The notes under the pieces were generated by a model. It was not told the DNA's origin. It was given only the letters and a program-made list of their open reading frames with translations, and made no database searches. From Salinispirillum sp. LH 10-3-1 (GTDB lineage: Bacteria > Pseudomonadota > Gammaproteobacteria > Pseudomonadales > Natronospirillaceae): a DNA stretch of 64,000 bases. The position numbers were made by a program, and so were the translations under genes. Below, one piece after another: positions 35,223-44,479 of this stretch (its first letter is position 1; each line of letters begins with the position of its first letter). The stretch covers positions 2,170,001 to 2,234,000 of the forward strand of contig NZ_CP101717.1 in NCBI RefSeq assembly GCF_030643825.1, given 5' to 3'.

Positions 35223-38153
35223 TTATCCCAACAGTGACAGTACCTGCTGTGGCCGCTGGTTAGCCTGCGCCAGGATGGAAATACCCGCCTGCTGCAGTAC
35301 CTGCGTCCGGCTCAGCTCCGCTGATTCAGATGCGAAGTCAGCGTCACGGATACGAGAGTTCGCAGCCGTCAGGTTTTCCTGAGTGATCTGCAGGTTACTG
35401 ATGGTAGACTCGAAGCGGTTTTGAATCGCACCGAGGTCAGCACGCGTACTGGTTACAGAGCGCAGTGCGTTATCTACCGCAGTAATGGCGGCCGTTGCAC
35501 CTTCGAAGGTTGAGATGTCGATGTCTTTCAAGAACTGACCATCTTCACCACCACCGAAAGTACCGACTTTCAAGCCAAGAGCCTCCAGCGCTGCAGTGCC
35601 GTTTGAGCCACCTTCCAGCGTGAACTTACCCGCACTTTCCAGAGTAACCGTACCGTATGTGGTTTCGTAGGTTACGCCTTCAGCAGAGATACGGCCGTCA
35701 ATAGAGTCGGTTCCGAATGCGGCTTCACCGATACCGTCACCTTCCAAGCCAAACACAGCACCCATGCTCTCGTCAGTACCCGACTGATTGTCGATTGCGA
35801 CGGAGATGTTGCGCCCATCCGCTGCTGTCAGTGTCAGGGACACACCGTTGTCAGTAGCAACCACACCGGTTTTACCAGCGTTCTGGTTAATCAGATTTAG
35901 CGCATCAGCACGAGCACGGTCAGAATCGATCGCACCACCACTGTCGGCCTGCAAGGTAACAATACCGATTTCAACACCATTAATGTAGATACCAGCCTGA
36001 TCACCCACCGCCAAGTTAGTAGCAGCAGGATCAAAACCATCTCCTGCGCCACCCACAACTTGAGTTGCGTTTACCGTCGCACTCACGCCTGTTTCACCGG
36101 AAACAGCGTTGATCGCGGCAGCAACGGCAATGGCTGACTGCTCTTTGATTGACGACCAGATTTTACCGCCATCAGATGCAGTGGTTGCACTGGCAGTGTC
36201 TGCAGCGGTGCGCGCAGACCCAATACCAACACCATTAATGACCAAATCACCATCTTTCAAGCCTGCAGGTGCAGTGTAGCTTGCAGAGGCGTTTGTATCA
36301 GATGCACTCAACAATAATGTTGTATCACCAGCCGCAAGGTCAGAAGACAGCGTAACGCTCATGTCTTTGCCATCAAGGTTTGCAAACGCCAACTCACCAG
36401 TAATGGTACCCGCCTGAGCATTTGTCAGAGCTTGACCACCGAATGTTGCCACAGCTGTGGTAGCCTGCTCAAACTCAACGGTGACTGCAGTAGCTGCGAA
36501 GTTTTTAACGGTTAGCTCAACGCCGTTTGGCACTCCGGCACCATCGACAGTAATCGATGCAGAAACTTGCAAAGAGTCACCAAAATCGGTGTCATTGATT
36601 GCCTGTGCCAGATCTTTATAGTCATCGCTCGGGACACTTACCGGAACACCTCCGATAGTCAGCGTATCACCAGCCTCCATGTCCGCAATTTGAAGGTTAC
36701 CGGTATATTCTTCCCAAGCTATCACGCCATTGCCAGCATTAGCCGTAATCTCGGAAGCCATGTAGGCTACAGCATTCTGCTCCGCCGTCGCGCCGGCAAA
36801 CGCCGTAGTAAGAACGTTCTGACCCGCTACGTTTACAGAAAAAGTATAGGTCTCGTCTTCATCAGCAAAGGTAGCAGTACCAACGTCATCAGCCACGGTA
36901 TTAAACAAGCTACCGCCAGCGTCTAATCGCCCAACAGTAAACACTTTATCCTGCACTTCGCTTACCGTGGTTGCAGTAGCGCGTGTAAAGGTTCCTGCAG
37001 TCAAACCAGCGTTTGCCAAGTCACCGCGACCAGTACCGTTACCACCAGTGATATTAATCTCCTTAACATCACCATTAGCAACCAAGGTATACCCACCGTA
37101 GTAAGTGTCTTCTGCCGCCAAACCGGTTGCCGCTACAGCAGCTGCATTTTGGGCAGCGATCTCATCTGCATCTGTGACAGGGTCAAGAGTTGAATCTGCA
37201 AAGTTAAAAGATATGTCAATATTACGACCATCCTCTGCAACCAGTTGTACACCATTTGCTGCCGAGCCGGTATCGACAGCACGAATACCTGTTTGCTCAG
37301 CAAAGGCGTTAATGGCCTGAACGACAGAGGCACGACTGGCGTTGGTATCGCTTGAGGTTGAGATCTCAATTTCGACACCGTTCAGCGAAATGGTTCCGCT
37401 GGTCGATGCTCCAGTCATTGCTGAACCTGCCGCCACGTTGTCATTTACAAACGCACGCACGCCGGTTTCATCAGACTTACGGTTAATAGCTTCAACTTTT
37501 GCAATGGCAGAAGCCGCAGCATTGGTGGTAGATGCAGTATCGTCACCCGCACGAGAGGCATCAATGCCTACACCGTTGATGGTCAAGTCGCCGTTAGCCA
37601 ACGCTTCGTCTGTACCGAATGCCGAAACACCCACTTGATCAGAAGCACCCAGTTTGGCTGCGGTCAACTCACCAATGGATACGCCTACTGTTTGACCAGC
37701 ATTTGCGCCCACTTGGAAAATACCGTTGAAGTTACCGTCAAACAGCGTACGACCGTTGAACGTGGTTTCTTCTGAAGTACGCGTGATTTCAGCGATCAGC
37801 TGGTTAACTTCCGATTGCAGAGCAACACGGTCGTCGTCAGAGTTCGTGCCGTTGGCAGACTGAACAGCCAATTCACGAATACGCTGCAAGGCGTCCGTCA
37901 TAGACTGCAAGGCACCTTCAGCGGTTTGCGCCAAAGAGATACCGTCGCCGGCGTTACGGATCGCTACGCCCAAACCTTTAGTTTGAGATTCGAAGCGGGT
38001 TGAGATGGCCAGGCCGGCTGCATCGTCTTTCGCACTGTTAATGCGCAGACCAGATGACAGGCGCTGCAAGGCGGTTTCGTTAGCAGACTGTGACGTGGTC
38101 AGGTTACGCTGAGCCGTCAATGACGCTAAGTTGGTATTGATAATCTGTGCCAT
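35223..38153 (-). CDS. fliC: Giant flagellin
   Basis: Filament subunit of 976 residues, about twice the usual 280-500. The D0/D1 N-terminus is conserved (residues 1-150; AQIINTNLASLTAQRNL, RLSSGLRINSAKDDAAGLAI, and the RIRELAVQSANG helix matching the TLR5-recognised region). The C-terminal D1/D0 occupies about 885-976 (SRIRDADFASESAELSRTQVL). The insert between holds two related blocks: 188-318 and 635-787 both open GDL(T/V)INGVGI and both contain a ...NGVEI... strand and a later ADGRNI-like strand, so they look like an internal duplication. GAGGAG precedes the ATG and a sigma-28 promoter lies 69-95 bp upstream. Confidence 0.97.
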   Translation of the reverse strand: MAQIINTNLASLTAQRNLTTSQSANETALQRLSSGLRINSAKDDAAGLAISTRFESQTKGLGVAIRNAGDGISLAQTAEGALQSMTDALQRIRELAVQSANGTNSDDDRVALQSEVNQLIAEITRTSEETTFNGRTLFDGNFNGIFQVGANAGQTVGVSIGELTAAKLGASDQVGVSAFGTDEALANGDLTINGVGIDASRAGDDTASTTNAAASAIAKVEAINRKSDETGVRAFVNDNVAAGSAMTGASTSGTISLNGVEIEISTSSDTNASRASVVQAINAFAEQTGIRAVDTGSAANGVQLVAEDGRNIDISFNFADSTLDPVTDADEIAAQNAAAVAATGLAAEDTYYGGYTLVANGDVKEINITGGNGTGRGDLANAGLTAGTFTRATATTVSEVQDKVFTVGRLDAGGSLFNTVADDVGTATFADEDETYTFSVNVAGQNVLTTAFAGATAEQNAVAYMASEITANAGNGVIAWEEYTGNLQIADMEAGDTLTIGGVPVSVPSDDYKDLAQAINDTDFGDSLQVSASITVDGAGVPNGVELTVKNFAATAVTVEFEQATTAVATFGGQALTNAQAGTITGELAFANLDGKDMSVTLSSDLAAGDTTLLLSASDTNASASYTAPAGLKDGDLVINGVGIGSARTAADTASATTASDGGKIWSSIKEQSAIAVAAAINAVSGETGVSATVNATQVVGGAGDGFDPAATNLAVGDQAGIYINGVEIGIVTLQADSGGAIDSDRARADALNLINQNAGKTGVVATDNGVSLTLTAADGRNISVAIDNQSGTDESMGAVFGLEGDGIGEAAFGTDSIDGRISAEGVTYETTYGTVTLESAGKFTLEGGSNGTAALEALGLKVGTFGGGEDGQFLKDIDISTFEGATAAITAVDNALRSVTSTRADLGAIQNRFESTISNLQITQENLTAANSRIRDADFASESAELSRTQVLQQAGISILAQANQRPQQVLSLLG

Positions 38154-38221
38154 GAGAGTCTCTCCTCAGTTACATGCCGACGACTCACCCGAACCGCCGT
38201 TGCACTTTATTCACAGTGGGG

Positions 38222-38248
38222 TTGGCGGCAGGGTTTTGCCGTTCTTTA
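38222..38248 (-). promoter_or_regulatory. FliA (sigma-28) promoter of flagellin gene
   Basis: Minus strand TAAAGAAC, 11 nt, GCCGCCAA. The TAAAG and GCCG cores and the spacing match consensus. The leader to fliC is about 60 nt. The rest of the 271-bp gap to the divergent gene at 38425 shows nothing further that I can support. Confidence 0.85.
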
Positions 38249-38424
38249 GGATTTTTTTCAAGAAAGCGGAAATTTTTTCGATGCGGCGCTGTTGGCGATA
38301 ACGAAGTATCGGCCATACCGACAAAACCTAAAGACCTACGCAGAAATTAGTCGTCGCATGGCAGACAAATCTTCGGAGAGCCGTTACAGTTAAGGCCATA
38401 GAGTTGTGAAGGTGTAGATAACTA

Positions 38425-38757
38425 ATGACCATGACCGCATTAGAACAACGCTGGCAGCGCGTCACGGAGCTTACGCAACGGCTGCGCCAGTTAACTGGAG
38501 AAACGCCGCCGATGCTGGAAGAAGCACAAAGAACCCTACAAGAGCGTGACGCGCTTCTGGGGGAGTTGTTGAGTGAGCCCTCACTGAGTGTCCTAGGAGA
38601 ATTGGAATTAACATGGCTGCAAACTCAGGTAGGAGCACTGCAGGAAGAAGACGCCGTGCTACGCAAAGCCTTGGGTGCGGAACAACGGCATTTGCAAGCG
38701 GAGTTACAGAAAGGGCAAGCCAAGGCAAAAGCGGTGAAGGCGTATCAACAGGGTTGA
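38425..38757 (+). CDS. Small helical protein, possible FliT/FlgN-like chaperone
   Basis: Protein of 110 residues, divergent from fliC. It is predicted all helical with repeated Leu/Gln/Glu heptads (LEEAQRTLQERDALLGELL; AEQRHLQAELQKGQAKAK) and no membrane segment. Its ending VKAYQQG resembles the C-terminus of some FliT-type proteins, but I cannot assign it firmly. AAGGTG lies 10 nt before the ATG. A gene already positioned as fliT follows fliS at 27.3 kb, so this may be a second chaperone or something unrelated. Codon use is like the neighbours. Confidence 0.6.
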   Translation: MTMTALEQRWQRVTELTQRLRQLTGETPPMLEEAQRTLQERDALLGELLSEPSLSVLGELELTWLQTQVGALQEEDAVLRKALGAEQRHLQAELQKGQAKAKAVKAYQQG

Positions 38758-38819
38758 AGGGCCAGTTACAACTAGACGTTGCCGTATGAGCGCGGCCCTC
38801 CTCGCGACGGGTTCAACAT

Positions 38820-38840
38820 GCGGGTGTAAACACCCGCCCT
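38820..38840 (-). repeat. Class A REP split by the IS element
   Basis: GCGGGTGTAAACACCCGCCCT is intact, but the AC that completes the head in other copies is missing at 38841, where the IS sequence begins. The missing AC is found on the other side of the IS at 40046-40047. Confidence 0.8.
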
Positions 38841-39029
38841 TGTATCTCTCCAGGTGAGGTGATTAGCTATCACTATAACCGTGAAGTGAGTGAGGACGTA
38901 CCTGCCCTGAGTGCAGTGACGACTGAAACGTAGATTGTCCCCTCACTTCGTTTATCTCTTAAACTGAATGGTATCCAAGCGCCTTTCCAGTGGAAAGTGA
39001 TGCTGTATGTACAAGGGGAGTGGAGCGAG
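38841..39029 (+). ncRNA. Candidate bridge-RNA region of the IS110 element
   Basis: The long left noncoding end is where IS110-group elements such as IS621 encode the bridge RNA that specifies target and donor. The region has no ORF. I did not resolve its fold or guide loops; the call is from element architecture only. Confidence 0.35.
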
Positions 39030-40010
39030 ATGGTTGCTTACGTTGGTATTGATGTCAGCAAAAGCAAAATTGACCTGTGCTGGTTGCGCGACGCAACGGG
39101 CAAAAAAGTAAAAACGAAAGTGTTTAAGAACAGTGACTTTCACCTGATCAGTCAGTGGCTAGCGAAGTCGATTGATATGAGCCCAGAGTCCGTTCATATC
39201 ACACTGGAAGCCACCGGTGTTTATCACGAAGGCCTCGTGTATCACCTGCATGAACAAGGCTATCGGGTGTTTGTAGCCAACCCCGGAAAGGCAAATCTGT
39301 TTGCCAAGTCTCATGGTATGACGCACAAGACCGATAAGTCTGATGCAAAACTGCTGGCAAAGTACGGTGCCAGTGAGCCTGCCAACTTACATCGCTGGGA
39401 GCCGGATCCGCCAGAAGTGCGAGAGCTGAAAGCTATTTCACGGCGGTTACATGCACTAGAAAAAGACCGTCAGCGTGAGACTAATCGACTGGAAAGCAGT
39501 CAGATATCCGGCGCATCACTGCGAGTGACTGACTCCATTCACGCGATGATCGGCAAATTGGATGACGAGATTGAGCGTCTGAAACAAGACATTGATGATC
39601 GGATTAAAAAAGACCCTGTGCTGGCAACGAATCACGAGCTACTGGGGAGCATCAAAGGTATTGGCGGCGTCATGCAGCGCGAACTGGTCTGCCTTTTTGC
39701 GCGCAAGCGCTTCTGTACGGCGAAACAAGTAGCGGCTTATCTCGGGCTGATCCCTCGACTGTGGGAGTCTGGAGTGCTCAAAGGCAAAACGACACTCAGT
39801 AAAACAGGCCCTTCCTACTTGCGTGCCAAGCTGTACATGGCGGCGGTGGCGGCAAGCCAGCACAACCCGGACATTAAGAAACAGAAAAATCGCCTGCTCG
39901 CACAAGGAAAGAGCAGGATGGCCGCCTTAGGAGCGGCCATGCGTAAGCTGGTTCAGATCTGCTTTGGCGTGATAAAGAACCAGCAACCCTATCAACCTCA
40001 GGCGGTTTAG
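39030..40010 (+). CDS. IS110-family transposase/recombinase
   Basis: DEDD-type recombinase of 326 residues. N-terminal RuvC-like domain: VGIDVSKSKIDL gives the first Asp, HITLEATGVY the Glu, and KTDKSDAKLLA the two later Asp. A coiled segment lies around 120-200. The C-terminal Transposase_20 domain includes GSIKGIGGVMQ, AAYLGLIPRLWESG and GKTTLSKTGPSYLRAKLY, whose serine is the likely nucleophile. I start at the ATG at 39030, which has GGAG 4 nt upstream, rather than the earlier ATG at 38997. It appears full length and intact. Confidence 0.93.
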   Translation: MVAYVGIDVSKSKIDLCWLRDATGKKVKTKVFKNSDFHLISQWLAKSIDMSPESVHITLEATGVYHEGLVYHLHEQGYRVFVANPGKANLFAKSHGMTHKTDKSDAKLLAKYGASEPANLHRWEPDPPEVRELKAISRRLHALEKDRQRETNRLESSQISGASLRVTDSIHAMIGKLDDEIERLKQDIDDRIKKDPVLATNHELLGSIKGIGGVMQRELVCLFARKRFCTAKQVAAYLGLIPRLWESGVLKGKTTLSKTGPSYLRAKLYMAAVAASQHNPDIKKQKNRLLAQGKSRMAALGAAMRKLVQICFGVIKNQQPYQPQAV

Positions 40011-40043
40011 TAACCGCTTGAGGTCGGTGCGGAGAGATGGTAT

Positions 40044-41297
40044 CTACCGGATAAAGTTAAAGAGTGAGAGACTCGATACTTTTACGTAGGTTTGCTGTGC
40101 CGCTTGCAGCGCTGTCGTCTCCATTTGCAAACGACTCACGGCTTCCGCCAGGTCGACATCCGCTAACTTAGAACGCACGTCTTTGGATACCAACTCCAGA
40201 TCCAAATGAATGTCTTTGGTGGTTTCCGCCGTGTTCAGTCGGGCACCGATCTTGGCGCGATAGATCGATATATTTTCAATGGCTGAGTCGATGTTATCCA
40301 ACGAGTCACCCACTAGATTTGAGACCGCTTGTGACTCGTCGAATGAATCTCCCAGCATCATCAAGCCATCGACCAGTTTTTCCAACGTGTAAAGAGGGCC
40401 TTGCTTGGTCGTGGTTTCAACCACAAAGTTGTCCCCCGCCACTGGCTTGCCGCTAATACTGATCAACATTCCGCCGAACTGAACCTGCTGTCCGGGTACA
40501 AATGCAACGTTTTTTTGCCCCTCTACAACGCTATTATCACTGCGTCGACGTATGGTGAAGTTAGCACCTGGCGGTTCAACGTCTAGCTCGTTATTAAAGG
40601 TGATGATAGCGTCATTAGGATAGAAATCCTGAAATTCTTCCTCATTGAATATCACTCCCTGAGATATGACGCCTGGCGGGTTGCCGCGGTTAAGTTCATT
40701 ACCATAGGTGTAAAAAGACGGCTTTTTAATAGGCACATCTAAGAAGATGTCTTTGCCGTTGTCACTGACGGGTACGCTGTTGGAGTTGGAAATTCTTACT
40801 AACCGCTGCCCTTCATCGCCTTGGTAGGTGTAACCACCGCCCGGGTTTTTTACAAAAGCTTGGGTTTGACCCGAAAAGCCAGAAAACAAAAATTCGCCAC
40901 TGGCGTCTTTGCTATTGATTTGCTGGAACAACTCATCCATGCGCAGTTTGATTTCTGCGGCATAAGCTTGTCGGTCGGTTTGGGTGGTCGTGCCATTACC
41001 AGCAGCGACGGCTAATTCGCGCACCCGCTGCATCACAACTTCCATACCCACCATGATGGATTCTTGGTATTCGAGCCGACCTTGTAAGGAGTCGATGTTT
41101 TTGACGTATTGAGCACCTAAGGCAAGCTCTTGGTTGAGCTGCAGGATACGGCTGTTGGCGACTGGGTCATCCGCAGGTGTAGCAACACGACGACCACTGC
41201 TGACCTGCTCGGAGGTTTTTGCCACCTGAGCTTGCGCACGCAGAATGTTGTTCAGCGATGCGGTGGATATTTGATAGCTGGATAAACGGTCAGCCAT
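40044..41297 (-). CDS. flgL: Hook-filament junction protein FlgL
   Basis: Second junction protein between hook and filament. The N-terminus (YQISTASLNNILRAQAQVAKTSEQVSSGRRV, with conserved SSGRRVATPADDP) and C-terminus (DLAEAVSRLQMETTALQAAQQTY) are flagellin-like. Length 417 is normal, in contrast with the other axial proteins here. The stop codon TAG is formed across the right end of the IS: its A and G pair with the CT at 40044-40045 and its T with the native flank. Confidence 0.95.
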   Translation of the reverse strand: MADRLSSYQISTASLNNILRAQAQVAKTSEQVSSGRRVATPADDPVANSRILQLNQELALGAQYVKNIDSLQGRLEYQESIMVGMEVVMQRVRELAVAAGNGTTTQTDRQAYAAEIKLRMDELFQQINSKDASGEFLFSGFSGQTQAFVKNPGGGYTYQGDEGQRLVRISNSNSVPVSDNGKDIFLDVPIKKPSFYTYGNELNRGNPPGVISQGVIFNEEEFQDFYPNDAIITFNNELDVEPPGANFTIRRRSDNSVVEGQKNVAFVPGQQVQFGGMLISISGKPVAGDNFVVETTTKQGPLYTLEKLVDGLMMLGDSFDESQAVSNLVGDSLDNIDSAIENISIYRAKIGARLNTAETTKDIHLDLELVSKDVRSKLADVDLAEAVSRLQMETTALQAAQQTYVKVSSLSLFNFIR

Positions 41298-41318
41298 GGT
41301 GTGTTCCTCAATAATTTC

Positions 41319-41403
41319 GGCCAGGGGGCTGGCTTCCTATGGCATTTTCGGCCAGAGGGCTGGCCTCCTACGATACTCTTCAGCCAGGGGGGCTGGCCCC
41401 CTA
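41319..41403 (-). repeat. Three class B REP units between flgK and flgL
   Basis: Units at 41319-41340, 41350-41371 and 41382-41403 each have a GGCCAG/CTGGCC-type hairpin followed by a CTCCTAC-like head, all in one orientation. They fill the 113-bp gap, which has no other feature. Confidence 0.88.
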
Positions 41404-41410
41404 CGGTCTT

Positions 41411-44400
41411 TTATCTAAAGGCGCCTAGCAGGGAGTTAAAGATTTCCTGTGCGACGCGTATCATTTGGGCGTTGGCATTGTATGCCTGCTCAAAGCGCAC
41501 AAGTCGTGCCGCTTCTTCGTCTAAATTCACGCCCGACACCTGTTGCCAAGCTGCCATCGTTTGGTCAAGCGAAACACGCGCGGTGTCGGTGTTGATCTGC
41601 GCTTGCCGCGTTGACAAACCGATTTGCTGAATCAGTTGCGAGTAGGCGTCGTTAAAATTCAACCCACCGTCTCGGCCGTTCAGCAATTTTGCGGTTTGCA
41701 AGTCGATCATCCGCTCCGAGTTCCGGTTATCGGCACTCGGATCTTTATTATAGCCAATTTCAAAGCGGTCACCGGCTACGGGCCGCCCGTCAATTTGGAA
41801 CTGATAACCCATATACGTAGGCTGCGCATTCGGCGAGCCCTGGAAAAGATTACCAAACGGCGGCTCAGTGGTCATGGTGATGCCATCGTCCATTACCACG
41901 TCGACTTGACCGCCCATGGTCATTTTTTGGCTACCCGTGCCGCCTTGCCCTTCCATTTTCATGACGACTTTGAAGCTGATATTACCACGCTCATCGATAG
42001 ACACATCGACTCGGCCTGGCGCGTCGGCGCCATTGAGCCACGGGTCGTTGCGCTTGATGCGCTCTTGACTGGCTAGCTCAGCCTCAATCTTTTGCGCAAT
42101 ACCGAGCAACATATCGTCGGCGTCTGCATAGTTATCGGTCAATTCTATGGAAGCTTTATCCCCATAGGGTGTCGTGAATTCGTAAAGGTAGGGGCCTCTG
42201 TCCGAGAAATCGAAGCCTCTTGACTGAGTTAACAAGCCTCGCGTGTCAGCCCCGACGGAGTCGAGGAAAACAGTTTGTCCGTTACTGACTTCAAAGCTGT
42301 CACCCCTTGCATTGGCAACGTCTTGAGGGCGATCACCCTTCATTTCAATGCGAATATCATCACCATCGACCGAAGTGATCTTGACCGAGAAACCATCACT
42401 TTTTGCGGTAATGCCTGCATCTTGCAGGGCAAAACTGTTGTTGATTCGGTTTGCAATGAAATCAGCAGTCAGAGGGGACGGTACCTCTTTTATAAATCCT
42501 TCAGAAAAAATCCCCTGAATATCACCCAGTTCCTCACCCGGCATGGTGATATCAACGCCATTGATGTACACCTCAAAAGGCACTGGTGGGTCATAGGGCG
42601 GCGTAGCGTCACGGAATTTACTCAATTCAACTTCAGTGAATGCCCGCGCGGTTACACCAGGTACTCCATTTAATTCAGACGCTACCTGCTTGGCGCTCGC
42701 GCCGCCGGGCGTGGAGAGACGCTCTAATAACTGAGGTTTCCCGTCAGGCCCAATGGTCTCGAACGTAATACGCTCAGGGTTAAAACCGTTGTTCGGCCAG
42801 ACATCTGGCTGATTAGCCGCCTGTGTAAACGGTACCTTGGGTAACCAGCCGGAATAGCTGGTGACCTGAGTTTCACCTGGATTATTGGAGAACATATCGT
42901 TGGCAATGCCTGGCGTGAACGGCAGGTTGCGCATGGGTGGCTGCAGTTGGCGCGGCCGCAGTGGATCGGTGTTATCCAGCAAGGTATATCGGTCCGCACT
43001 CTCAAACACCACCAAGATAGGCGGTGACAATTCGCCAGGCACTGCAAAGGCCTTAGTATCGGCGTCCAGCAACACTCCGTTATCGATGGAACCGGTGCCT
43101 TGGTTAGCCAAACTGCTGCCACCCGTAATAGGCATGGCAAAAGCCAATTCGGCAGGCAGAGTCAACTTGAGGTCAAAATCCTTCGCCGCGCCGCGCGTGG
43201 GCTGAAATACGTAGCGGTCGCCCTGCTGAAAGGTACCCGCGACCATCTTCACTTCAAGGCCATCAAAGGATACCGAGGCTGGCCGCTCACCGGAGATCAC
43301 GCCACTGCTGACCACTTCGCCGTCGGTTAATCGTACGACTTCATAGTTGGCGTCACGCGGGCCGGTAAAGCGCATTTCATAGTCACTGACCGAGAGCTGA
43401 CCAATGTCGCGAATATAGACTTCGACTACGCGATCGTTCGGCCGCGCATTGTTGGCGTTGTATTGTACCCGAGAACGCGCCAGTGCTTGGTCGTTGTAGT
43501 CGGTGAACATGTCAGAGCCAAAAGCCCCGAACAGGTTAATACCTAACGCTTGCTGTTCGTTGAACGAAGAGGCGACGCCGACGGCAACCCGACCTAAATA
43601 ATTCAGCGCTTCGTCCAGGTTCTCATTGCGGAACTTGAGTGTACCGCCCAGTTGACCACCATTGATGCTGTCGGTGATCACCAAGCGTTCTTTCTTACTC
43701 ACAAAAACGATGTCGCTGCGACTGGGGTCTTTAACGCCAGGCTGGGCTTCGAGCCGATTGGCTTCAAAACCAATGACCAAGGCCTGGCCTGAGCCGATGT
43801 AAACATCGTAGTTGCCGTCGGCCACGACCACATCAACTGCCACAATTTCCGATAGCTGACGAACCATTTCGTCTCGCTTGTCGAGCAGGTCGTTCGGTGG
43901 CGCTCTCCGAGAGTCCCCTTGAGCGTTTTGAATATCCTGGTTGAGCTGGGCAATGCCACTCGCCAGTGTATTTACTTCGCCGGAGTAGCTGCGCAACTGA
44001 TCATTGATCAACTTGTTCTGCTGGTCCATACGGTCGTAAATCAGATTAAAACGGTCTTGCAATACGCTAGCAGCCCCTATAAATGCTTCCCGCGCAGGAA
44101 TAAAGCCCGGGCTGTCGGAAGCGGTCTGCAACGCGGAGAAGAAGTCGGACAACACTGGGCCGATTCCGGTACGCTCGTCACCGAGTAACTTGTTGATCTG
44201 ATCAATGTTGTCACGATAGGTTTCATAGCCTTTGTACAGCTGCGTATCCGTGCGCATCTGCTCGGTCGTGAAGGCATCGTGCAGGCGTCGAATCGTGGTG
44301 ACATCCACACCAGAACCGATGTAGCCAACCCCCATGAACTGCGAGTTCGCGGAGTTCAGAATGACTTCCTGACGACTGTACCCAGGCGTGTTGGCATTGG

Positions 44401-44476
44401 AAATGTTGTTACCAATCACTTCCAACTGCTTCTGTGATGCGTTCAAGCCGGTCAGGGCTATGTTGAGCAGACTCAT
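41411..44476 (-). CDS. flgK: Enlarged hook-filament junction protein FlgK
   Basis: First junction protein. The N-terminus (LNIALTGLNASQKQLEVIGNNISNANTPGYSRQE) and C-terminus (SGVNLDEEAARLVRFEQAYNANAQMI) are the standard HAP1 ends. Length is 1021 residues against about 550-680. The extra mass lies between about 330 and 920 and contains at least one or two modules like those in FlgE and FliD (for example around 632-715: FEVYINGVDI, TADFIANRINNSF, GITAKSDGFSVKI; and around 760-845). It starts 3 bp after flgJ and is probably transcribed from the flgJ promoter. Confidence 0.95.
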   Translation of the reverse strand: MSLLNIALTGLNASQKQLEVIGNNISNANTPGYSRQEVILNSANSQFMGVGYIGSGVDVTTIRRLHDAFTTEQMRTDTQLYKGYETYRDNIDQINKLLGDERTGIGPVLSDFFSALQTASDSPGFIPAREAFIGAASVLQDRFNLIYDRMDQQNKLINDQLRSYSGEVNTLASGIAQLNQDIQNAQGDSRRAPPNDLLDKRDEMVRQLSEIVAVDVVVADGNYDVYIGSGQALVIGFEANRLEAQPGVKDPSRSDIVFVSKKERLVITDSINGGQLGGTLKFRNENLDEALNYLGRVAVGVASSFNEQQALGINLFGAFGSDMFTDYNDQALARSRVQYNANNARPNDRVVEVYIRDIGQLSVSDYEMRFTGPRDANYEVVRLTDGEVVSSGVISGERPASVSFDGLEVKMVAGTFQQGDRYVFQPTRGAAKDFDLKLTLPAELAFAMPITGGSSLANQGTGSIDNGVLLDADTKAFAVPGELSPPILVVFESADRYTLLDNTDPLRPRQLQPPMRNLPFTPGIANDMFSNNPGETQVTSYSGWLPKVPFTQAANQPDVWPNNGFNPERITFETIGPDGKPQLLERLSTPGGASAKQVASELNGVPGVTARAFTEVELSKFRDATPPYDPPVPFEVYINGVDITMPGEELGDIQGIFSEGFIKEVPSPLTADFIANRINNSFALQDAGITAKSDGFSVKITSVDGDDIRIEMKGDRPQDVANARGDSFEVSNGQTVFLDSVGADTRGLLTQSRGFDFSDRGPYLYEFTTPYGDKASIELTDNYADADDMLLGIAQKIEAELASQERIKRNDPWLNGADAPGRVDVSIDERGNISFKVVMKMEGQGGTGSQKMTMGGQVDVVMDDGITMTTEPPFGNLFQGSPNAQPTYMGYQFQIDGRPVAGDRFEIGYNKDPSADNRNSERMIDLQTAKLLNGRDGGLNFNDAYSQLIQQIGLSTRQAQINTDTARVSLDQTMAAWQQVSGVNLDEEAARLVRFEQAYNANAQMIRVAQEIFNSLLGAFR

Positions 44477-44479
44477 TGC

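Larger units (their letters stand above)
38841..40045 (+). mobile_element. IS110-family insertion sequence in a REP head
   Basis: About 1.2 kb with one transposase gene, a long left noncoding end (about 190 bp) and a short right end (about 35 bp). Ends are inferred: CT at 38839-38840 and CT at 40044-40045 flank it, and joining the flanks across one CT gives a complete class A REP with GTAGG head and the flgL stop codon. Inward of the ends are ATCTCTCC (38844-38851) and its complement GGAGAGAT (40031-40038). Confidence 0.75.

Noticed and set aside
38277-38300. Sigma-28 promoter for the gene at 38425
   Set aside because: GGCGATAA resembles the -10 box but no TAAAG-like -35 is at the right distance.
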